Source: Solenopsis invicta
Taxonomy: Eukaryota > Arthropoda > Insecta > Hymenoptera > Formicidae
Reading direction: 5' to 3'
DNA: 64,000 nucleotides
Assembly (NCBI RefSeq): GCF_016802725.1
Contig: NC_052678.1
Coordinates: 6,936,001 to 7,000,000, forward strand
The notes beneath the pieces are model-generated. The model made no database searches, was not told the origin of the DNA, and saw nothing but the letters and a program-made list of their open reading frames with translations. This document shows positions 26,667 to 37,700 of this stretch, one piece after another. A program made the translations under genes and the position numbers. How positions within the stretch are numbered: the stretch's first letter is position 1; each line of letters opens with the position of its first letter.

Positions 26667-26915
26667 ATGAATTTAAGAACAAAGAAGCAAAAGAAGCTCA
26701 AAGATCAAAAGGAAGTTCGCAAATTGTGGGCGGGGTTAAACGGAATCACGAATTTACGCATCGCAGTTGATGTGCGTCTCGCATCTTATCGTATCTTATC
26801 CAAATTGAACGCTTTAAACGACAAAGGAAGAAAAAAAAATTGTAATGCGTATTACGAAGATAACAAAATTTTGTATATCGATAGATCATTACGCGTTTCC
26901 TCGATGACTCACTGA
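26667..26915 (+). CDS. Unsupported small open frame, 82 codons
   Basis: Lys/Arg/Asn-rich frame starting MNLRTKKQKKLKDQKEVRKL with a normal ATG. No family was recognised, no splice context is convincing, and it lies in AT-rich DNA just after a 17-bp hairpin. It is listed only because its composition is less repetitive than other small frames here; it may well be chance. Confidence 0.12.
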   Translation: MNLRTKKQKKLKDQKEVRKLWAGLNGITNLRIAVDVRLASYRILSKLNALNDKGRKKNCNAYYEDNKILYIDRSLRVSSMTH

Positions 26916-27462
26916 ATTTTTTTTCTAATATGCCAGACGAAATCCGTTCATCGCGATCTTCATTTGCAATCTAACAGAGTATTCTTATCTAATGGTAAAA
27001 ATTTAATCGATATTTCATATCTGGGCGTTATTAGATTATCCTTTTTCCGCAATATGGTATTTTTTTCCTATCTACCTTTAGCGGCATGGTATCTAACTCG
27101 AAACTTCATAATTTACTCTGTAAAATGTATGTCGGCTATTCACGTTGCTTAAACGTACAATTGTCGGTAGAGATAAAATATTCCTCTTTTACGAGATGTC
27201 GGCATTAGTATTGATCAAAGATACACTACATCCTCCACAATAATCAGATTAAAGTAACGATCGTATCCGTAGTTCTTCCTTGAGAAACGAGGATTTCTTG
27301 TTATTATCTGTCTCTGACTCACGTACTACGTTTTACTCTATGCAAAACGAAGACAAACAGAAACAAGAAATCCTCATTTCTAAAGGAGGAACTATAAATC
27401 GTTCACAAAACAAAAAAAAAACGGTGGAATTATTTGGGGGAAAAAAACTGTTACGAATGATA

Positions 27463-27686
27463 CAGGGTCATTGCACCATCAGTCAATGAACAAATATAAA
27501 ATAACTTAATACACAATTATATTTTCAAATAAAAAGAATTACATTTTAATAAAATCTTCATAAAAATTAGATTTTAACAATATCAATTAATTTCTGCAAT
27601 TGATTATTTTGAAGTCTTATTATTTTAATAGTTTTTCTAAACAGTCATTTACTGGCGACTGTGCAGCGACTGGTGCAACGACCCTA
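27463..27686 (+). mobile_element. TA-flanked MITE, copy A (224 bp)
   Basis: The ends read cagggtcattgcacca and the complement of tggtgcaacgaccctaaround TA duplications (tacagggtc...gaccctata). The body matches copy B at 38485-38717 in the opposite orientation. A TA target duplication and AT-rich interior fit a mariner/Tc1-type non-autonomous element. Confidence 0.72.
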
Positions 27687-28457
27687 TACACGAGAGAAGA
27701 CTTCATCGATCGATGCTAAATCACGAGAAGTTTGTAAAAGTGAGAAGTGCGGTTTGCAAAATGGAAAATCAGCTAAGAAAGAAAGAAAGAGAAGGGCGAT
27801 ACTATGCCGCTAGCATCTAAATACGAGCTAGTTATCTACACACGAATTATCACAATACACACGTCCGGCGTATAAAAATGGATTTACTTGATTTGCACGT
27901 TTAAGTTGTTAGTCGCGCGTGATTTACTCTGTCCTCGCGTCGTGTGGATCGTTACATTGACAAATCGATATGAATTAAAAATAGAAGATAGCTTTCTCTC
28001 GCTGTAACGTAACTCTTACGACGACACCGTAACTATAATCTTCCTACATGTCCCAAATTTTTTTTATACATATACATATTCAAACTTGAAAATTATTTAC
28101 TTTTTAAAATAATTAACACAAAAATTTGACTAGACATGTAATATATGTTAAGTTTAACACAAATTTTCCAACTGTGCACGTTGCAATTAAAAAAATAAAT
28201 CTTTATTATCTGCTCTTATGAAAAAGTAATATACGACATTAAAAATAACAAACATTAATGTAAATTTTGCCAAATAAGATAGATTGCCCCGAAGTGAATT
28301 CTTTACGTGTCAGCTTCCGGGTGACACTATGAATGTCGCGAATAATTTCCGTGATGTAACATCCTCCAAGTGTATTATGTCATCGATTAGAGTTACGCGA
28401 GCGAAGCTAGCAAACGTTTCCTTTTTTTTTTTTAAATTATTCGTTTGGAGTACGTAC

Positions 28458-28709
28458 CGTCGGCACAGCTCGCTAGATATCTGCCGTTGCTGGAAAAGTC
28501 CATGTCGCTTACCAGCCCGGTGTGTCCCTTCAGAGTGCCCATCATCCAAGGATGAACTCGTTCTTGATGAGCTTCTCGACGTTTCTTGTTCTTCGCGCGT
28601 TTATTGCCGAACTCACGAGGTTGCATTGATACCGGTGGCGATGATGGGATGAGCATGAGCGATTCTGATGCTGGACGAATTTCATTTCTGCCCTCGTAAC
28701 ATTCTTCCG
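28458..28709 (-). CDS. TBL2: TBL2-like coding exon 2 (linker and start of WD40 domain)
   Basis: The acceptor is tttacgttatag and the donor is gtacgtac. The exon is 252 nt and enters and leaves in phase 1. It encodes a proline/serine linker (IPSSPPVSMQP), a basic stretch (NKRAKNKKRREAHQER) and the first WD40 strands. This exon carries the best family match of the locus. Confidence 0.8.
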
Positions 28710-31700
28710 CTATAACGTAAAATGTAATAAAGATTAGTACTCCGAGTCCGAGCGAATTGCAATCCCGCAATTTCAAGTCGAAACTTTACTTTAGGATTTG
28801 CGTGAGATAAAATCGAAGACAATAAACTGAAATAATAAGTAAGAAAAGATAAGTCGGACATTGTAACTTACAGCTAATATAGGAACGATCATTATGATCT
28901 AAACTGAGTTTGTAAGGGAATCTGACATAACTTTCCCCTCTTTCCCAAGAGTGGGGGGATGGATGGATTTCCCCATGATAGATTTCCCCGTAAAAAAGGG
29001 GGGGGGGGACTTAGAACATAAAACTAGCCTGTAGTAGACCCGAGTTGAGATTATAATGGACTCAAAATCTGAAAAGACAATCCTCTGAAAAATCGATAAT
29101 CCTTTCGATTCTTCATCTCTTCCATTATTAAATAATGCAATGTAATTATTTTAATAATCCAACAATTATTTTCATATCTGTATTTTCAACAAAATCGTTC
29201 TTTCAATGTACCTACTTTGAATTTTTAACTTGTTGGAATTTGATTCAATTATGTTAATTGGTTCAACAATAAAGCTAATTTGTATTTAACGGTGAGTCAT
29301 AAATTTATCATTTGCGATTACTTATTTGTATTGTACTATACAAAAAACGGTTATTTATTTTTATATATTATTTTTTAATGATTAATGTACTGCTATGCAT
29401 GCGAATATACAGTGTCGACTCTTTATCGACATTATTTTATTTCGCTATGATTTTATTGAATTGAGACAATTCTCTTTAATTTCACCTATTTATGTAGATC
29501 TTGATATTTGAAAAAGTATAGATTATTTTATGTCTGATTGCTAATCAATTATTTATGTCTGTTTGCTAAAATATTATTCTCAAAATTATCAAATACGTAA
29601 TTTCAATTTTAAAAATATTCGCAAGGCACATGTTATCCATCAAATTTTATGTTACGCTTGTAATATCAATTTTTTAATGACATAACTGCATGTAATTACA
29701 ACACGTAGCGTATGTACATACTACATATGCATTAAGCAGATATTCTTTCCAATAACAACAGAGCATCAAGAAATAAAATATTCTGCTATAAAAGAACAAT
29801 GCACATTTGCCATTCGCTCACTGCATCATAAATAAGTATATAGGACTAAAAATACTGAAAGACATCATAAAAGTAGTTATACGTAATTTTTGAATGCATC
29901 GTAATGAGCATCGCAATTTCGTCACGCAAAAATATTTAAAATATATGTTTTTATATTATAAAATATAAAAGATATTTAGAAATGAGCGGTTGCAAAGTCA
30001 TTGGGCAACATTAAACTTTCGTAACTTACGTTCTATACATAGTAAAATTAACCTGTTAAAAATATTAGAAATACAAGAAGTTGTATAGAAGCTATAAAAT
30101 AAACGGACTATTACGTCGTCTCGTAATTCTACAAAGTCATGATAGCAATTAAATAGCTATGTTACAGAACCGGTTTTATCATCTCATAATATTACTTTAT
30201 AATTATAAGCGCGGATGATTGAAAGTATTTCGTTAAATTGTTTGCTGCTTATTGTAATTCCATTTTATTAACGCGGTCATGCCTTGTCTTTTCGTAACGG
30301 CATAAAATGAAAAACTTTAATAGAAGTATGTGACGATGCTGTATGCATCATCGGTCACCAAATTATGCAATCACAATCGCGTGAAATTTAACACATCTTT
30401 ACAAATAAATATCGTAAATAATGAATATTATTACTATTTGTATTATATATAATCTCAAATACTCAATACTATTCGTGTGATAAGGCAATCGCTGTTTGCG
30501 CAAATCGTACGATAATGCAACATCATCGATGTTTTCCGTCATATTTGTCAGACAATTCGCGCGCGTATACTTCGAGCATAAACACGGTATTAATTTGTTG
30601 ATTGCGCAATGATATTAAGTTATTCGCGCGATCTACATGTTTTGCGATACATCTGCTTAACAAATACTCCAAGAATATCACTTTTGACAGGAAAAACTTG
30701 ATAAGACGTTGAATTATTTAAATAAAAGAAGAATGCGGCGTACGATCTCGTAATTACGGAAAAATATAAGCGATCGAGATTTTAGCATTTTTTTTCCTCT
30801 TTCCTCGAACAATTTTCTCTCGGATAATGCCGTCTATGTGCACTCGTGGAAAACGGATTGTGAATTATGAAAATTGTACGGAATCCTGGAAATTTCCCAT
30901 CACGCGGAATTCTGCAAATTTTCCATCCCAATGGAATCCAAGATATTTTCTATTGCCTCGAAGCTATAACTATTTTTATATTTTTATGATTTGTCTTTTC
31001 CCGCATTAGATACCTAGAAGACGAGCCGGTTTAATTACAAATTATTAAAACAAGCTCATCTTTATAGTCATTTGATTTTAATTGTTTGTGCTGAATATTT
31101 TGAAAATAAAGATCTAAGTTGAAAGAAATGGAATAACGTTATTAAAATAAGATTCATATACAATAAAGAACGATGGCTATTCAGGGTCAAAATTTGTCTA
31201 TGAGCTGATTGCGTAAAAACAGTTTATCTTTATGTTATTCGATCTGTTGAACTCGAATATAAAGCTTAAAATTATCCAAAATGCGGGAAACTTTGTGAAA
31301 ACGCAATTTTTTTTTAACCAAAAACCTTATTTTGTAGTTAAATATTTTCTGACGCTTGAAGTAACTTTAAACAAAAAAAATCTCTTTTTTTCCAAAAATA
31401 CTATACAAATTATGATGCTTGGAAGATAAAAAATTTGTTGCAAAAAATCTTACTTTTATACTGCAAAAGTTGATGTCTTATTGCTACTGTTTCATAATAG
31501 TATTGGTGCATGAACGGGTTCTGCATCACATAGAAGAAAGTTTCCAGTGGCAAGATAGATGCACACTCCGATGCACATGTGAAACACATTTTGATAATAT
31601 TCAAACACTGCGATTTAATAAACACGACAAAAGTGTTATCCAATTTAAAATCGGAATTAAATTGGTAACTTTCAATCTAATTTTCGTGCCGATGTTACTT

Positions 31701-34700
31701 ATACTTTGCCGTTTAGGTCTCAAGAACGATCCGCCCGTGACTAAGATGCCGGTCAAACTGTCGTAGTAATTAAAAAATTTTCGAACAACCTTTCAGGTAA
31801 AATTTCAGCAAAGGTTCACTAACAAAGAACCCCCACTCCACCGATAATGGAGCAACGTTTCTCCGCCTCTTATTAACGAACAAACGCACAAACTTTTTAC
31901 TCAAAAATCGTATTTTGTAGTTAAATATTTTCTCATGCTTAAAGTAACTTTGAACAAAAAAACCTCTTTTTTCAAAAAGCACTATACAAATTATGACGCT
32001 TGGAAGATAAAAAATTTGTTGCAAAAAATATTACCTTTATACTTTGTAAAAACGCAATTTTTTTTACTCAAAAACCTTATTTTGTAGTTAAATATTTTCT
32101 GATGCTTAAAGTAACTTTGGAAAAAAACTTTTTTTTTTTTTTCAAAAAATACTATACAAATTATGACGCTTGGAAGATAAAAAATTTGTTGCAAAAAATA
32201 TTACCTTTATACTTTGTAAAAACGCAATTTTTTTTACTCAAAAACCTTATTTTGTAGTTAAATATTTTCTGACGCTTGAAGTAACTTTGAACAAAAAAAA
32301 CCTCTTTTTTTCCAAAAATACTATACAAATTATGATGCTTGGAAGATAAAAAATTTGTTGCAAAAAATCTTACTTTTATACTGCAAAAGTTGATGTCTTA
32401 TTGCTACTGTTTCATAATAGTATTGGTGCATGAACGGGTTCTGCATCACGTAGAGGAAAGTTTCCAGTGGCAAGATAGATGCACACTCCGATGCACATGT
32501 GAAACACATTTTGATAATATTCAAACACTGCGATTTAATAAACACGACAAAAGTGTTATCCAATTTAAAATCGGAATTAAATTGGTAACTTTCAATCTAA
32601 TTTTCGTGCCGATGCTACTTTTACTTTGCCGTTTAGGTCTCGAAGAACGATCCGTTCGTGACTAAGATGCCGGTCGAACTGTCGCAGTAATCGAAAATTT
32701 TCGAGCATTAGGCATTTCGAGTAACCTTTCAGGTACTATTTCATGGACAAAGGTTCATAGACAAAGAACCCCCACTCCATCCCATAAAGGAGCAACATTT
32801 CTCCGCCCCTTTAAGGTTTATTAATAAAGAAACTTAAAGTGATTCACTGTCTTAGGGCCAGTTCACAACCTCTGGTTAATTTAACTGACCGGTTACGTGT
32901 CAACCGTGATTGGTTATTTCATGTCAATTCTACTTAACGACAAATGCGATTGATTAATTCCGATAGAAAAATCAATCGATTAAGTTAACCGAAGATTGTA
33001 AAACTGGCCCTTACGCGGTGTCAATTGTATCGCATGTTGCAATATGCCCATTGTAAGAACAGTTCAATTTCCCGCTTAATGTGACGTATGATAGCGTAAG
33101 CAAGATACAGCTTTTTAATAAATTATAAAATAGCAGTTCATTTTTCAAAGAGAAATTTTTTCTTCTAGAAAAATCCTAAGCAAAAATTTGGGCTGTGAAT
33201 GAAAACTTAAAACGGTACAATGACTTTATGAAGGGATCAGCTCAAGGCCAGTAGAAAGTCACTTACGGTAGCTGGTCGTCATTACGATTCGCAAGAGATT
33301 ACCCTTGTCTTTCTACCATGCATAGAATGTTATTTGAAAAACAGTAATATTCTTTCGTAATGCGATGACAATTTATTATTCGACGTATTTCAACGATTAA
33401 ATATCTTTCAAATAAGAAACATTTTTCTGCAATATTTTCTTTTAATTACGTATTAAACGTATAATGAATTTAATATGAGTAATCCGCAAACACGTAATTT
33501 AAACCTCTCGATCAATAAAGTACACTTGTAATTTTACTTTCTTGTTGATTATCTTGCCTGGAAGTCAGATTTATAACGTTCGATGCCTACGGCATATACA
33601 TTCTTTCGAAAATAAAAATATAAAAATATAAAATTATAAATCGCAAAATGTAGGAAAAAAACTCATTAACCAATACCATACGACCCAAGTGTATCGTACA
33701 TGTGCATGTCACAGGTTTGCGATTGTAAAGCATGATTACCCGAGGCCGCGTGAGACGAACGAGGACTTGCCACTGAAGTAAGCAAGGTCGCGCTCCAAAA
33801 TTTTAACAACGGGAATACGCGCTGCTTATGCATTCCGCCCACGTAGTCCTTTCGTTACGCTATGTCCCTGAACGTTCCTCTCGTCGCCGTCTGAGATCGA
33901 CGTGCACGCACGCGATACGTCCACGTATACGCAGTTTATTTATATCGTCGCGAGCGAAGCGCATGCTAGGATGCCGCCCGATCGGAATATATATATATGC
34001 AATCTCGTTCTTCCCTCCCCCCCCGCCACCCGCGCGATGCAACCGCCAAGCGATAGATTCGGCTTTGCGAACGGGATTACTCTGAAAGTTATAAATTTAT
34101 AAAATACCGAATGCAGTTTATTTTTCAAAGAGAAATTTTTTCTTCTAGAAAAATCCCGAGCAAAAATTTGAGCTGTGAATGAAAACTTAGAACGTACAAT
34201 GAACCTATAAAGGGACCAGCCCGAGACCAGTAGAAGGTCATTTACGGTAGCTGCAGCCTAAATATTTTGACCATTGCTTCTGGAAATTTCTACGCTCATT
34301 GTTAGGCAAGTCCGTTAATTTCTTTTTCCCTGCATGTGGCCATTCTTTTCCTACCAGCATAACTCCGTAGAGAAGTTAATGAGGATCTTATGCTGTTTCG
34401 AATTCTAGCAAGCAGTACTCTGTCTCTTGCATCTACCCTCCATCGAGAAAAGTCTATATTAATAATTAAAATATGTGCTTTGCTGTAAATATAAAAATTT
34501 TTCGTATATCCGGTCCTAATAAATATTTCTTAATCATTAATATTGAAAATCAAGAATATTATCGAGGAAGTACAAAATATATAGTTTTTACAAAGTAAAT
34601 AAAATTTGGAAATTTGTTTAATATTAACACTTTAAATAAACTGTATACATTTAAGAGATCTTTCTAGATCTTTCCAAATCTAATTATTACATTTATTTTT

Positions 34701-37700
34701 GTCAATGTTCAACTCGACAATGGCGAAAAGCAGATGAAGAGATACATTTAAGTTAAACGGTAAAATCGTGATGAAATGATATCAGCGCTTATTTTATAAT
34801 AAGTCGCTTTATAATTGGCATGACTGTCTTAAGCCTTAGATAGATAATTAATTCAAACACCTGTTGCAAACGCACGTGAACAAAAATTTTTGCGTGACTT
34901 GCGTGACTTCTGCGAATGTCAAAGCGTGCGTACGACGATATAATTGTGCAATTATAACGTGATAAAAACGTTATGTCATGTAATAAAACGGAACAATGAG
35001 TATGCTAGAATTAATGTGCATAATATAAGCGCTACGAAAACTCGCGTTTTGCACGCGTACGCGAATCGTTACTTAGCCTCTCGTGTGTCTCCTAAAATTC
35101 GTGTTTATAGATTTTGCTCTTTTTTCCCACAGAGCATTGGTCCATGCCATGTAAAATTCCGTATATTATAAAAAGAATGGAGAAAATAAGAAATTTTCTT
35201 TCAGCTTTCTTTGTTTTAAATACGAGGACGCGTATATAAGATCGTAAATCATTTAGAAAGAGGAAATTGAAATATTTGCGTTTAAAGATTTTGCTCTTTT
35301 TTTTCCACAGAACATTAGTCTATGTCAGGTAAATTTACATATATTATAAAGAGAATGGAAAAAATAAGAAATTTTCTTTCGGCTTTCTTTCTCTTAAATA
35401 CAAAGAAGCTTATATAAGATCATAAATTATTTAGAAAAGAAAAATCGAAATATTCTTTAAAACGAAATTATCTTGAATCGCATTCTTGAAATAATCTTGA
35501 ATCGCATTCTTGAAATATTCTTGAATCGCATAAAAATCCGTAAACGCGAATTTCGAGTATATTCTTTGAAAACAAAAATCACAAAAGAACTTTACATATT
35601 TCGTTTTTTAGTATAACAAATTCCCTTGTCGATGCAATCTAGAATAAAATCTAGAATGCGCAACAATAAATAATACAAAATTAAAAATCAAAACTAAAAA
35701 CAAAACTAAAATTAAAATAAAAAACAAAATAAAAAAAATAAAATAAAATGATATTCTATGTTTTTGTTTAATATATTCTGTCTTACGTCTCTCGCTGGAA
35801 GATGCGTATTCTCTCTCGCAGCGTCTTTGTCTTCCCCCTTCGAACGATTCGATACACATGCAACAGGCCTTTCTCTTTACGTTGAAGAAATGGAAGAAAA
35901 TCATCGCGAGGCACACAATGTCATCCCTTCCCTTTTCTCCGCACGTTCCGCATGCGATTAAATTACGCCGTTCCTTACTGCGCATCGTTTGCGAGAAAAT
36001 TATCGTACGGAGTTTCATTCGCGGGCATTGTTCGTGCATAACAGTCGTCCGAACGATAAAGTAAAATAAGAAACAAGACATATAAAAATAACACGTAACG
36101 ATGAATGACGCATGTCATTTGACGTGCAACGTTCAAGGGCAAAGGTCAATAAACTACAGTCCACGGACATTTACATCAATATAAACAGAATGACTTGAAT
36201 AAAAAAATTTACGTGGAAATTTACGTTTTTTGTCTTATTATATATAAGCAATCTTATTGCATACAAGCACTTATATAATATTCTTGATTCTGCTCCTCAT
36301 GGTCCGCAAAGCCTAAAGGATTTAATCTGATGTTGTAAAAGTTTGTTGAACTCTCTTTTCAAAAAGTTTTTTTTTTATTATTCTCGATATCGTAAAATAA
36401 ATGCAAAATCCTCAGTTAATGTTAATCCGCCCTCCCCACAATTGGCACAGCGAGTTATTGTTATTGAGCCAAAAATTTGATTGACGTTCTGCGTATGTCC
36501 GCGATGTAACGTTTCATTCATAAATTCGAAGAAAATTCAAACTGACTGAAAATTTTTCATAATCATGACTTTCCAGCTTTCTGATTTAACCCTTTCATTC
36601 ATACATTTAAGAAATTCGCGTCTCATATTTAAGAGATACCCGTTCGTATTTGTTATGAATACTCTGTTTACCAAGTTTATAAATACGTGCCATCATATAA
36701 ATTTGTGTTAGGCCCGCTTGTACAAGATTTAAAAGGAACCAATATATTCACAGATAAGATAAGATAAAAAATACAGATATTATACTATTTTATTTCATAA
36801 CTTTGAGCCATATGGCTACAATGCAAATGGGAGGATTAAGAGAATTACTCTTGAGAGTCATATTTTCATGTACGATTAGATAATATTATAAAATAATAAT
36901 TCTTTAATGAAAATAGTTCTTATTTATGTTTATGATCATTATCCACAAACAAAAGAAATATTCTGTATATAAAGCTTTATTAAACTAAAATAATTAAGCT
37001 GATTTAATTAAGCCAATAATTAAAACATTAAGAATATATCGGACATATGGTCATCGCGAAGTAAAGTGAATAAGATTACATTTTTATAATTTGTTTACTC
37101 TATCTGTTATTAAGAACTAAATTACTTTTTACATTAAAAAAAATTCTTTTTTATAAGCACTATAAGTGTTCAAAATAAATTATACAAAATTTTATTGTGA
37201 TTGTCTATTTAGTTATTTTGTAAATAGCTAAACAAATAAATTTAGTTTTTTTTTTACAAAACTGACATCTCCATCACAATGAAACTTTACATAAATCATA
37301 TTAAATATTTAAGGTACTTAAATAAAAAAATTCAGATTTTTTTAATTATTTCTTATTTCATTATTAATTATATTTTCATTAAAGCACATATCTACTTTTT
37401 ATCAAAGTAACTTTTTATCCAGATAGATAATCGTCGCCAAATTTTTTCTACTACTTTCAAATGCAATATAAAACAATCTATAATTTTTTCATAATTTTCT
37501 TTTGTTTGAGAAATGTCATACATATATACAACTTTAAAGTATATACAGGTTTTCATGAAGAAATAACGTGCGAAAGCTTATATTGGCAAAAATTCTCAAA
37601 ACAGATTAAAATAAAAAGATATCAGCGTCTTCAATTTTACTGAAAGGATTACGAGAACAAGCTCGAGTGTGAGACAACAAATTAACGGCAGAGATGCAAT

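Larger units (their letters stand above)
20400..27462. other. Gene-free stretch with two CpG-rich patches
   Basis: CpG-rich near 20830-22150 and 23570-24110, which may be promoters or non-coding first exons (for example a donor-like ggag|gtaagc near 22615). 24600-25400 is extremely AT-rich. A repeat-like segment aaccagggatccgaaccgaa starts near 26200. No coding gene supported. Confidence 0.4.

Noticed and set aside
31893..32380. Regular repeats considered as a CRISPR array
   Set aside because: 170-bp contiguous monomers without spacers in a eukaryotic intron; a satellite-like array.
31419..32665. Paired 115- and 108-codon frames MEDKKFVAKNLTFILQ...
   Set aside because: Both frames exist because the DNA was recently duplicated; no splice context or family resemblance supports coding.
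35608..36081. 157-codon frame on the - strand
   Set aside because: The C-terminal half is Phe/Ile/Leu from AT-rich repeats; no recognisable domain or splice context.
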